Under the pieces are notes generated by a model. That model saw only the letters and a list, made by a program, of their open reading frames with translations, was not told the DNA's origin and ran no database searches. Made by a program: the position numbers and the translations under genes. A stretch of DNA of 64,000 nucleotides from Algibacter mikhailovii (GTDB lineage: Bacteria > Bacteroidota > Bacteroidia > Flavobacteriales > Flavobacteriaceae), in NCBI RefSeq assembly GCF_014651495.1, contig NZ_BMWZ01000005.1, forward strand, positions 186,001-250,000, written 5' to 3'. Shown one piece after another: positions 46,278-53,919 of this stretch (the stretch's first letter is position 1; the number at the start of each line of letters is the position of its first letter).

Positions 46278-46460
46278 TTTAGATCATTTATAGGGAACTT
46301 AAATCCATATATGTCAAGCCTTATTTTGTTAGAAACTTGCTTTATTGATAGGTGCTTTTTTCAGGTTTTAGATAAAATCAAAGATAAGGATATAAGCGCT
46401 CTCATATAATTCCTTAATTTTACCAAAATTTAATGAATATTAAGAAATAGTTACGAGGTT

Positions 46461-47135
46461 TTGGGAAGTAAAAACAAATTGAGAAGATTTAGGGAAAATG
46501 AAACTTTTGCAAATGTCATTCAACCGAGTAGAGAAGAATTGGTTGAGTCAAATTTTCCTTTTAAAGGCGTTTGGAGAGAAAAGTTTTTTAAAAACAACAA
46601 CCCATTAGTTCTCGAATTAGGTTGTGGCAAAGGTGAATATTCAGTGGCCTTGGCTAAAAAGTATCCAAATAAAAATTTCGTTGGTATTGATATAAAGGGC
46701 GCTAGATTTTGGCGTGGCGCAAAAACAGCCCTTGAAGAGAATATTCCTAATGTTGCTTTTTTACGCACTCAAATAGAGCTTATTGATCATTCTTTTGGCA
46801 CTCAAGAGGTTGATGAAATTTGGATAACTTTCCCGGATCCACAAATAAAATATAAGCGCACAAAACATAGGATGACCAATGCTCAGTTTTTACAACGATA
46901 TAAACAAATTTTAAAACCTGATGGCGTAGTTAATTTAAAAACAGATAGTGAGTTTATGCATGGTTACACTCTTGGTTTGTTGCATGGTGCTGGTCATGAG
47001 GTGTTATATGCCAATCATAACGTTTATAAACAAGAAGGTAGTCCAGAAGAGGTTACAAGTATTCAAACCTTTTATGAGTCTCAATATCTGGAGCAAGACA
47101 AACCAATTACGTATATTCGTTTTAAAATTAACTAA
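46461..47135 (+). CDS. trmB: tRNA (guanine-N7-)-methyltransferase
   Basis: Makes m7G46 in tRNA. The 224-residue protein starts at a TTG (46461) giving GSKNKLRRF, the expected N-terminus in this phylum; no ATG fits. SAM motifs are LELGCGKGEYSVAL (53-66) and GIDIKGARFWRGA; the catalytic region is WITFPDPQIKYKR with the HRMTNAQFLQRY helix after it. It heads an apparent operon with a LysE-type transporter and an alkyltransferase-like gene, with spacers of 2 and 3 nt. Confidence 0.94.
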   Translation: MGSKNKLRRFRENETFANVIQPSREELVESNFPFKGVWREKFFKNNNPLVLELGCGKGEYSVALAKKYPNKNFVGIDIKGARFWRGAKTALEENIPNVAFLRTQIELIDHSFGTQEVDEIWITFPDPQIKYKRTKHRMTNAQFLQRYKQILKPDGVVNLKTDSEFMHGYTLGLLHGAGHEVLYANHNVYKQEGSPEEVTSIQTFYESQYLEQDKPITYIRFKIN

Positions 47136-47137
47136 AC

Positions 47138-47767
47138 TTGGACCTTACCATTGTTTTTTTTCTAGCCTTTATTTTAACATTTATTGGGGCCATGCCTCCT
47201 GGAATGTTAAATATGACCGCTGCTAAAATAAGCCTTAAGGAAGGACATGTACGGGGGATAGTGTTTTCTCTAGGCGTATGTGTGATTAATCTTTTTCAAA
47301 TATATTTGGCGGCTATTTTTTCAAGGTATTTAAGCAAGCATCCTGAAGTTATTAATGTGTTGAGGTTTATTGGGCTTATAATATTTATTTTAATTACCAT
47401 TTATTTTTTTTTCATAGCCAAATCAAATCCCAAACAACAAATTGATCCAAAAATAAAAAGTAAGCATAGTAGGTTTTTTCAAGGGGCATTTTTAGCGTCT
47501 ATCAATGTATTCCCAGTACCTTATCATGCCTATATTACGATTACGATGGCTTCGGTTGGATTAATGACATTTGAAAATGCTAACATTATTACCTATTTAT
47601 CTGGTGGCATCATTGGTACTTTTGTGCCGCTCTATTTATATATATACTTTTTTGACAAAATCAAAGATAGAACCTTTACCTCTCCGAAGAATATGAATCG
47701 TATCATAGGGGGTGTTACAGGTATTATTTCCGTGTTAACGCTTATCAATATTTTAAACGATATTTAA
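47138..47767 (+). CDS. LysE/RhtB-family transporter
   Basis: A 209-residue membrane protein with about six helices. The N-terminal FIGAMPPGMLNMTAAKISL (16-34) is the LysE/RhtB signature; further helices lie at about 39-60, 70-88, 110-130, 145-165 and 185-205. The start is a TTG at 47138, 2 nt after the trmB stop; the product fits only this start. It is likely an exporter of amino acids or similar small molecules; substrate unknown. Confidence 0.85.
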   Translation: MDLTIVFFLAFILTFIGAMPPGMLNMTAAKISLKEGHVRGIVFSLGVCVINLFQIYLAAIFSRYLSKHPEVINVLRFIGLIIFILITIYFFFIAKSNPKQQIDPKIKSKHSRFFQGAFLASINVFPVPYHAYITITMASVGLMTFENANIITYLSGGIIGTFVPLYLYIYFFDKIKDRTFTSPKNMNRIIGGVTGIISVLTLINILNDI

Positions 47768-47770
47768 GTT

Positions 47771-48094
47771 TTGAAGCCAGAGACCCTTAATTTTTTTGAT
47801 AAAGTATATGAAGTAGCTCGGCGTATTCCTTACGGTAGAGTAACAAGTTATGGTGCAATTGCCAAATATTTAGGGGCACCCCGAAGTGCAAGAATGGTTG
47901 GTTATGCAATGAATAATTCTCATGACAAGGACGTGCCAGCGCACCGGGTAGTAAATCGTAAGGGGTTGTTAACCGGTAAGCATCATTTTGATGGAACAAA
48001 CCTTATGCAGCAACTACTAGAGAGTGAAGGTGTTACAGTTGTTGAAAATCAGATTCAAGATTTAGAAAAGATTTTTTGGAACCCCACATTTTAA
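47771..48094 (+). CDS. Alkyltransferase-like (ATL) DNA-binding protein
   Basis: A 107-residue protein of the O6-alkylguanine-DNA alkyltransferase DNA-binding fold: RIPYGRVTSYGAIAKYLG (18-35), ARMVGYAMNN, then VPAHRVVNRKG. In active alkyltransferases this last motif is PCHRV; here the cysteine is Ala, so it cannot accept alkyl groups. ATL proteins bind alkylated guanine and pass it to nucleotide-excision repair. The start is a TTG at 47771, 3 nt after the transporter gene. Last gene of the trmB operon. Confidence 0.9.
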   Translation: MKPETLNFFDKVYEVARRIPYGRVTSYGAIAKYLGAPRSARMVGYAMNNSHDKDVPAHRVVNRKGLLTGKHHFDGTNLMQQLLESEGVTVVENQIQDLEKIFWNPTF

Positions 48095-48111
48095 ACTAGT
48101 TTAAGTAGTTT

Positions 48112-48501
48112 TTAGCTCGATATTAAATTGTGTTTAATAGTTAGTGAATTTTTCCTTTGTTCAGATAACCCTTTTATTTTTTCCAACAAGTTAATTTCAT
48201 TGTTAAACAGCGTTTTTTTAAGGGCCTGCATTTCTTTTTCCATGTGTTCTTTTACCTGTTTCTTGAGGTCTTCAGTAAAGGATAAGTTAAATGATTTCTT
48301 ATATAAATAGACGTGGTTAGAAAGTATGACTTCGTTGTCACTAATACATATGGATACTTGATTTTCTTCATCCAACAAATAGTACTCATCAGAAATTGGA
48401 GATATTAATTTTTTTATAGAACTGTCTTCCGAATAGTTGTTTATTATTTCAACTATACATTGAGAATCTTCTCCGGTTGGTTTTTTTCCAAAATTGAACA
48501 T
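48112..48501 (-). CDS. Hypothetical protein with C-terminal helix
   Basis: I do not recognise this 129-residue protein. It begins MFNFGKKPTGEDSQ, has an acidic middle with beta-strand character (EYYLLDEENQVSICISDNEVILSNHVYLYKKSF) and a C-terminal charged helix (about 78-115, rich in Lys/Glu with LEKIKGL). No signal peptide or membrane segment. It is convergent with the ATL gene (17 nt apart), with a long non-coding stretch upstream. Confidence 0.5.
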   Translation of the reverse strand: MFNFGKKPTGEDSQCIVEIINNYSEDSSIKKLISPISDEYYLLDEENQVSICISDNEVILSNHVYLYKKSFNLSFTEDLKKQVKEHMEKEMQALKKTLFNNEINLLEKIKGLSEQRKNSLTIKHNLISS

Positions 48502-48790
48502 AGCGTATTCTTTAAATAAAGTAGCTAGGTAGGTAGATATATTAAAACAGCTAAAATTTCTTAGTAATAAATGTTTTCAACTGCTTTTTGCGGACAAAGC
48601 GATTTTTAATTGGAATCTTATTTTCTTTTCACCTAAGTTACAAAATTTTGAAAACAAGAGAGTTATAAAATTTAGAATTTTTTTTAAGACCATAGATTTT
48701 AGTTTATTCGAACCCTTTCTGTGCGTTGTTTTACGTTTAATTATGAGCGGGATTATACGCTAATTTCTCTTTAGTCTCGATTTTAAAATA

Positions 48791-48805
48791 CTATAATAAT
48801 TATAG
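48791..48805. repeat. 15-nt perfect palindrome CTATAATAATTATAG
   Basis: A 7-bp inverted repeat with one central base, 56 nt upstream of the mrp -7 element. It could be an operator, but its AT-only core makes chance occurrence plausible. Confidence 0.3.
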
Positions 48806-48861
48806 ATATCAGCATAATTAAAACTTCTTACAAGGGGTTTCGGTCTTCAGTCTTTATTGTC

Positions 48862-48869
48862 TATCTTTG
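48862..48869 (+). promoter_or_regulatory. Putative -7 element (TAtcTTTG) of mrp
   Basis: Perfect TAnnTTTG match 27 nt before the mrp ATG. Confidence 0.55.
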
Positions 48870-48896
48870 CCTTTAGAATGATTCTTAATAAAAGAA

Positions 48897-50033
48897 ATGA
48901 AGCTTAATAAACAAGATATATTAAAAGCACTTGAAAGTATAACTGTGCCAGGAGAAGGACAGAATATGATTGAGAGCGGTGCAGTGAAAAACGTAATTAC
49001 GTTTGGAGACGAGGTAATTGTGGATATTACTATTAATAACCCAAGTCTACAGGCTAAAAAACGTACGGAGGTTGATATTTTAAAGACCATACATGAGCAG
49101 GTTTATGCCAAAGCAAAAATCACGGTTAATGTAAAAGTTGACGCTCCAGTCAAACCTAAAGGAAATGTTATCAAAGGAAAACCAATTCATGGTATTCAAA
49201 ATATTGTAGCAGTAGCTTCAGGCAAGGGCGGAGTAGGTAAATCTACTGTAACCGCTAATTTGGCAGTATCACTGGCAAAAATGGGTTTTAAAGTTGGCGT
49301 TTTGGATGCCGATATTTATGGGCCATCTATTCCAATTATGTTTGATGTTGAAGCCGAAAAGCCACTAGCAGTTAATATAGACGGCAAATCAAAAATGAAG
49401 CCTATTGAGAATTATGGGGTTAAAGTATTATCTATTGGTTTCTTTACGCAGCCAAATCAAGCTGTTGTATGGCGAGGACCTATGGCGGCAAAAGCTTTGA
49501 ATCAAATGATTTTTGATGCGCATTGGGGCGAGCTCGACTTTTTACTGTTAGATTTGCCTCCAGGAACGGGAGATATACATTTGAGTATCATGCAGTCTCT
49601 ACCAATTACAGGGGCAGTGGTTGTTAGTACCCCTCAAAATGTGGCCTTGGCAGATGCAAAAAAAGGCGTGGCCATGTTTCAGCAAGAGAGTATCAATGTG
49701 CCTGTTTTAGGGATAATTGAAAATATGGCGTATTTTACACCCGCTGAATTACCAGATAATAAGTATTTTATTTTTGGTCAAGAAGGGGCGAAAAATTTAG
49801 CTGAAGATTTAAATGTACCATTTTTGGGAGAGTTGCCTTTGGTTCAAAGTATAAGAGAAGCTGGAGATGTAGGACGTCCTGCAGCTCTACAAACTGCAAC
49901 GGCATTAGAGCAGGCTTTTGAAAAGTTAACTCAAAATGTAGTTCAAGAAGTGGTGAGACGAAATGATGATTTACCTCCAACCGAAGCTATTAAAATTACA
50001 ACTATGGCAGGTTGTGCAGCTGTAAAAAAATAA
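48897..50033 (+). CDS. mrp: Mrp/ApbC-type Fe-S cluster carrier ATPase
   Basis: A 378-residue P-loop ATPase thought to carry iron-sulfur clusters to target proteins. Residues 1-85 form the DUF59/MIP18-like domain; then the deviant Walker A GKGGVGKST (109-117), VLDADIYGPSIPIM, and LLLDLPPGTGDIHLS. The CxxC that holds the cluster in many Mrp proteins is absent: after GIIENMAYF the sequence is TPAELPDNKYFIFG. The only cysteine seen is in the C-terminal AGCAAVKK tail. It is followed 3 nt later by a NifU-type gene, which fits a role in cluster delivery. Confidence 0.92.
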   Translation: MKLNKQDILKALESITVPGEGQNMIESGAVKNVITFGDEVIVDITINNPSLQAKKRTEVDILKTIHEQVYAKAKITVNVKVDAPVKPKGNVIKGKPIHGIQNIVAVASGKGGVGKSTVTANLAVSLAKMGFKVGVLDADIYGPSIPIMFDVEAEKPLAVNIDGKSKMKPIENYGVKVLSIGFFTQPNQAVVWRGPMAAKALNQMIFDAHWGELDFLLLDLPPGTGDIHLSIMQSLPITGAVVVSTPQNVALADAKKGVAMFQQESINVPVLGIIENMAYFTPAELPDNKYFIFGQEGAKNLAEDLNVPFLGELPLVQSIREAGDVGRPAALQTATALEQAFEKLTQNVVQEVVRRNDDLPPTEAIKITTMAGCAAVKK

Positions 50034-50036
50034 GTT

Positions 50037-50282
50037 ATGACATCAGAAGAAGTAAAAAGTAATGTGCTAAAAGCTCTTGAAGAAATACGTCCGTTCTTAC
50101 AAAGTGATGGTGGTGATATTTCATTACTAGGTATAGAAGATAATGATACTTTGGTAAAAGTTCAGTTGAAAGGGGCTTGTGTAGGTTGTAGTGTGAATCA
50201 AATGACCTTGAAGTCTGGTGTAGAAATGACCATTAAAAAATATGCCCCTCAAGTAGAGCAGGTGGTTAATATAGATGTCTAA
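50037..50282 (+). CDS. NifU C-terminal-domain Fe-S scaffold protein
   Basis: An 81-residue protein that is just the NifU-C domain: LEEIRPFLQSDGGDISLL (14-31) and the cluster-binding GACVGCSVNQMTLKSGVE with CxxC. It carries a 4Fe-4S cluster as a shared scaffold or carrier. Cotranscribed with mrp, 3 nt apart, a functional pair in cluster assembly. Confidence 0.93.
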   Translation: MTSEEVKSNVLKALEEIRPFLQSDGGDISLLGIEDNDTLVKVQLKGACVGCSVNQMTLKSGVEMTIKKYAPQVEQVVNIDV

Positions 50283-50347
50283 TTTAGATTATTTTAAATT
50301 CCTACTAAAATAATAGACAAACCTGTTTCAAAATACTTTTTAAAGTT

Positions 50348-50355
50348 TAAATTTG
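50348..50355 (+). promoter_or_regulatory. Putative -7 element (TAaaTTTG) of the ferredoxin gene
   Basis: Perfect TAnnTTTG match 48 nt before the ferredoxin ATG, with a TTTC at 50326-50329, 18 nt upstream, as a weak -33. Confidence 0.5.
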
Positions 50356-50403
50356 TGGCACAAAAAAATGAAGTGCTTTACTGTGCAGTACAAAAATTGA
50401 ATA

Positions 50404-50733
50404 ATGGAAGATATTAATATCAAAATAACAGATAGAGATGGTGTTACACATGAGATTGTTGCACCAACAGATATGGCTATGAACCTTATGGAGGTTGTAA
50501 GATCTTATGAGCTTGCTCCAGAAGGAACTATTGGTGTTTGTGGCGGTATGGCAATGTGTGCATCTTGCCAATGTTATGTGCATAGTGATACAGAGTTACC
50601 AGAAATGAGTGATGATGAAGAGGCCATGTTATCTGAAGCTTTTGATGTTAAGGATAATAGTCGTTTGGGTTGTCAAATTCAAATGACTCCTGATATGGAA
50701 GGTCTTGAGGTTGAATTAGCACCAGAGAGCTAA
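50404..50733 (+). CDS. 2Fe-2S ferredoxin, adrenodoxin type
   Basis: A 109-residue electron carrier. The cluster ligands are CGGMAMCASC (C-x5-C-x2-C, near 41-50) and a final Cys in RLGCQIQM, the adrenodoxin/Isc-ferredoxin pattern. It lies 121 nt after the NifU-type gene with its own promoter element; the setting suggests service in Fe-S assembly or haem/oxygenase redox chemistry. The partner reductase is not in the window. Confidence 0.92.
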   Translation: MEDINIKITDRDGVTHEIVAPTDMAMNLMEVVRSYELAPEGTIGVCGGMAMCASCQCYVHSDTELPEMSDDEEAMLSEAFDVKDNSRLGCQIQMTPDMEGLEVELAPES

Positions 50734-50778
50734 GTTCTCTTTTCATTAGATTGAAATTCGAAAAACAGTTGTGAGTAT

Positions 50779-50822
50779 CGCAAAACGGCTAACTTCAATA
50801 GCCGTTAATTCCTGATCTTGCG
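50779..50822 (+). ncRNA. Structured 3' segment after the ferredoxin gene
   Basis: Two nested stems can be read in the RNA: an inner 8-bp stem (AACGGCTA 50784-50791 with TAGCCGTT 50799-50806, 7-nt loop) and an outer CGCAA/TTGCG (50779-50783 with 50818-50822), separated on one side by an 11-nt bulge. There is no T tract, so it is not a classical terminator. It may be a 3'-UTR stabiliser or an unusual terminator. Confidence 0.35.
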
Positions 50823-50846
50823 TGTTAAACTAGTATTTTAACCACG

Positions 50847-50861
50847 AGCATAAATTATGCT
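50847..50861. promoter_or_regulatory. Palindrome AGCATAAATTATGCT, possible Lrp operator
   Basis: A 7-bp perfect inverted repeat around one central base, 47 nt upstream of the Lrp-family gene and just upstream of a TActTTTA (50883-50890) promoter-like element. Lrp/AsnC proteins bind similar AT-centred palindromes and often regulate themselves. Confidence 0.45.
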
Positions 50862-50908
50862 ATCAGTTTCAAATCAAATTGTTACTTTTACATGCAAAAT
50901 GATAACTC

Positions 50909-51376
50909 ATGAAGAAAAGTACTATTGTTACTATAGATGGAATTGATAAAAAAATATTGCGTGTTTTAACGGAAGACGCTAGAACACCTATTCTTGAAAT
51001 AGCTAGGAATGTTGGTATTTCTGGGGCTGCTATTCATCAGCGCCTTCGAAAATTAGAAAAGTCTAAATTACTTAGTGGTTCAAAATTTATATTGAATGCT
51101 AAAGTTCTGGGCTATTCAACCACCGCTTTTGTTGGTATTTACTTAGATAAAGCTGCCAATACTGATGATGTTTTAAGGGCACTTAAGCGTTTTCCCGAAG
51201 TATTAGAGTGTCATTATACCACCGGTAATTACAATCTTTTCATAAAATTATTAGCCATTGATAATGAGCACTTGATGCATTTACTTAATAAAAACATTCA
51301 ATCTATTGATGGTGTACTAAGAACAGAGTCTCTTATTTCTCTGGATCAACAGATTGATAGACAGATAAAAGTTTAA
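50909..51376 (+). CDS. Lrp/AsnC-family transcription regulator
   Basis: A 155-residue regulator. N-terminal helix-turn-helix (IDKKILRVLTEDARTP, VGISGAAIHQRLRKLEKS, about 10-50) and C-terminal ligand-binding RAM domain (about 65-140, AFVGIYLDKA, VLECHYTTGNYNLFIKL). It probably senses an amino acid and may bind the palindrome upstream of its own gene. Regulon unknown. Ends at a bidirectional hairpin shared with glyS. Confidence 0.92.
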   Translation: MKKSTIVTIDGIDKKILRVLTEDARTPILEIARNVGISGAAIHQRLRKLEKSKLLSGSKFILNAKVLGYSTTAFVGIYLDKAANTDDVLRALKRFPEVLECHYTTGNYNLFIKLLAIDNEHLMHLLNKNIQSIDGVLRTESLISLDQQIDRQIKV

Positions 51377-51482
51377 TTGACTCTGGGAATCCTTTTGTTT
51401 TGCGAGGGTATGCCCTAAATAATTGCGCTTCCCTTTATAAAACTAGGATTACAAAGGACGGTTTAACTGTTTTAAATAAAAA

Positions 51483-51508
51483 AAGCTCAAACATTTTTAT
51501 TTGAGCTT
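51483..51508. terminator. Bidirectional terminator between the Lrp gene and glyS
   Basis: A 9-bp stem (AAGCTCAAA with TTTGAGCTT), an 8-nt loop, with A tract before and T tract after, between convergent genes. Confidence 0.8.
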
Positions 51509-51532
51509 AGTTTTTTCAGTAATTAGATGGTT

Positions 51533-53077
51533 CTATTTCATCTTCATTAACCAATGTCTTACATCCACATCGTTTTTTATAATATTTCTTAGATCCTCTA
51601 TTTTCACACGTTCTTGCTTCATGGAGTCTCTATGTCTAATAGTTACAGTGTTATCTTCTTTGGTGTCATGATCAACAGTAATACAAAATGGCGTGCCATT
51701 AGCATCTTGCCTTCTATAACGTCTTCCTACGGCATCTTTTTCATCGTAAATTACATTAAAATCCCATTTCAAATCTTCTATAATTTGTCGTGCAATTTCA
51801 GGTAATCCATCTTTTTTAACCAAAGGTAATATTGCTGCTTTAATTGGCGCTAATACGCTTGGTAGTCTTAAAACAGTTCTACTCGTACCATTTTCCAAGG
51901 CTTCTTCTTGAAGTGCATTTGAGAATACCGCCAAAAACATTCTATCTAAACCTATAGACGTTTCCAATACGTAAGGTACATAGCTCTTATTGTCTTCATG
52001 ATCAAAATACTGCAATTTCTTACCAGAGAATTTCTCATGTGCTTTTAAGTCAAAATCAGTTCTTGAATGAATCCCTTCCAATTCTTTAAACCCAAATGGA
52101 AACTTGAATTCAATATCAGCGGCAGCATCAGCATAATGCGCTAGCTTATCATGATCATGAAAACGATAATTATCAGCGCCCATACCTAATGATAAATGCC
52201 ATTTCATTCTGGTCTCTTTCCAATGGTCGTACCATTCTTTTTGAGTTCCTGGCTTTATAAAAAATTGCATTTCCATTTGTTCAAACTCACGCATTCTAAA
52301 AATGAATTGCCTAGCAACAATCTCATTTCTAAAGGCTTTTCCGGTTTGGGCAATACCAAATGGAATTTTCATACGTCCAGTTTTTTGGACATTCAAAAAG
52401 TTTACAAATATGCCTTGAGCAGTTTCAGGTCTTAAATACAAGTCCATAGCACTTTCAGCAGAAGCGCCAAGCTTCGTCCCAAACATGAGGTTAAATTGCT
52501 TAACATCCGTCCAGTTTTTACTCCCTGTTAGTGGGTCTGCGATTCCAAGTTCTTCAATAAGTGCTTTTACATCTGGCAAGTCTTCCTTTTCTAAAGATGA
52601 ACCCATTCTGGAAAGAATACTATTTATTTTCTCCTGATAACCTAGTACACGGCCATTTGTTGAAACAAACTCTTCTTTATTAAAAGCATCACCAAAACGT
52701 TTTGCCGCCTTTTTTACTTCTTTTTCAATTTTAGCTTCAATTTTAGCACAGTAATCCTCAATTAAAACATCGGCTCGGTAACGTTTTTTTGAGTCTTTAT
52801 TATCAATTAAAGGATCGTTAAATGCATCAACGTGCCCTGAAGCTTTCCAAGTAGTTGGGTGCATGAAAATTGCCGCGTCAATTCCAACTATATTTTCATT
52901 CATTTGCACCATGGCTTTCCACCAGTAGTCCCGAATGTTTTTTTTAAGTTCTGCGCCATTCTGTGCATAATCATAAACAGCACTTAAACCATCATATATT
53001 TCACTGCTCTGAAATACATAACCGTACTCCTTAGCATGAGATATTACCTTCTTAAATTTGTCGTCTTGATTTGTCAT
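51533..53077 (-). CDS. glyS: Glycine--tRNA ligase (single-chain type)
   Basis: Charges tRNA-Gly. At 514 residues this is the homodimeric, archaeal/eukaryotic-like form, not the split GlyQ/GlyS form. Class II motifs are visible: YLRPETAQGIFVNF (motif 2 side), FRNEIVARQFIFRMREFEQ, and the C-terminal motif 3 region VLETSIGLDRMFLAVF, followed by an anticodon-binding domain (RLPSVLAPIKAAILPL onward). A promoter element lies 5 nt before the ATG. Confidence 0.95.
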   Translation of the reverse strand: MTNQDDKFKKVISHAKEYGYVFQSSEIYDGLSAVYDYAQNGAELKKNIRDYWWKAMVQMNENIVGIDAAIFMHPTTWKASGHVDAFNDPLIDNKDSKKRYRADVLIEDYCAKIEAKIEKEVKKAAKRFGDAFNKEEFVSTNGRVLGYQEKINSILSRMGSSLEKEDLPDVKALIEELGIADPLTGSKNWTDVKQFNLMFGTKLGASAESAMDLYLRPETAQGIFVNFLNVQKTGRMKIPFGIAQTGKAFRNEIVARQFIFRMREFEQMEMQFFIKPGTQKEWYDHWKETRMKWHLSLGMGADNYRFHDHDKLAHYADAAADIEFKFPFGFKELEGIHSRTDFDLKAHEKFSGKKLQYFDHEDNKSYVPYVLETSIGLDRMFLAVFSNALQEEALENGTSRTVLRLPSVLAPIKAAILPLVKKDGLPEIARQIIEDLKWDFNVIYDEKDAVGRRYRRQDANGTPFCITVDHDTKEDNTVTIRHRDSMKQERVKIEDLRNIIKNDVDVRHWLMKMK

Positions 53078-53082
53078 AAGTG

Positions 53083-53090
53083 CAAAAATA
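53083..53090 (-). promoter_or_regulatory. Putative -7 element (TAttTTTG) of glyS
   Basis: Perfect TAnnTTTG match on the minus strand, ending 5 nt before the ATG, so the transcript is probably leaderless. Confidence 0.5.
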
Positions 53091-53178
53091 AAAAACCGCC
53101 ATAAACTAATGGCTTGTTTATAGAAAAATAACCCCTGAGTGCGTTTATTTTTTAGCTAAGTTTACATGTAGCTATTTT

Positions 53179-53865
53179 ATGCCAATGCTTAATTCATTAG
53201 TTAATTTGTTTTTCCCTAAAGTCTGTTATGCTTGCCAAAATGGTTTAACAGATTATGAAGACACTATTTGCGTAGATTGCAGACATAATTTACCAATAAC
53301 TAATTTTCATTTTGAACAGGATAGTACCGTTAAAAAAGTGCTTTATGGTCGTGCTCAAATTGAATCAGGCACTGCGCTCTTTAGGTTTGAAAAAAAAGGA
53401 AAAGTGCAGCAACTCATTCATAATCTAAAATATAGAGGTCATGAAAATATTGGTTTTGTTTTAGGTAATTGGCTAGGTAGTGAATTAAAAACAGTTCCGG
53501 CCTATCAAAATATCGATATGGTTATTCCAGTGCCTTTGCATAAAAAGAAATTGAAAAAAAGGGGGTATAATCAGGTTTCAACTTTTGGAGTGCAGATAGC
53601 AAAGGCTTTAAATGCTGAATATGCTGAAGGTCTATTAATAAAAATCACTGATACGAAGTCTCAAGTAAATAAAAAGCGATTTGCGCGTTGGAATAGTAAT
53701 ACGGAATTATTTTCTCTAACAAACATACCATCTATTGAAAACAAACATGTTTTAATTGTCGATGACCTCATTACAACTGGAGCAACACTAGAAGCTTGTA
53801 TTGCAGTTCTTAATGATGCTAAAAATGTTAAAATAAGTATTGCAACTATGGCAATAGCTTTATAA
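53179..53865 (+). CDS. ComF-family phosphoribosyltransferase-like protein
   Basis: A 228-residue protein with an N-terminal zinc knuckle (Cys16, Cys19, Cys31, Cys34) and a C-terminal type I phosphoribosyltransferase fold carrying VLIVDDLITTGATLEAC. This is the ComF/GntX family, linked to DNA uptake or to use of DNA-derived nucleotides. Divergent from glyS, 54 nt before an Ig-like lipoprotein gene. Confidence 0.9.
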   Translation: MPMLNSLVNLFFPKVCYACQNGLTDYEDTICVDCRHNLPITNFHFEQDSTVKKVLYGRAQIESGTALFRFEKKGKVQQLIHNLKYRGHENIGFVLGNWLGSELKTVPAYQNIDMVIPVPLHKKKLKKRGYNQVSTFGVQIAKALNAEYAEGLLIKITDTKSQVNKKRFARWNSNTELFSLTNIPSIENKHVLIVDDLITTGATLEACIAVLNDAKNVKISIATMAIAL

Positions 53866-53919
53866 GTTGTCCGTTATGTTTCTAAAATTATGTAGGTTTG
53901 TAGAAATTTAAAATTGTTG

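Larger units (their letters stand above)
48502..48896. other. Non-coding divergent gap upstream of mrp
   Basis: 395 nt with no supportable gene. It holds a promoter element for mrp (48862-48869) and a perfect AT-rich palindrome (48791-48805). The rest, including a GC-richer patch near 48710-48765, I cannot explain. Confidence 0.5.
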
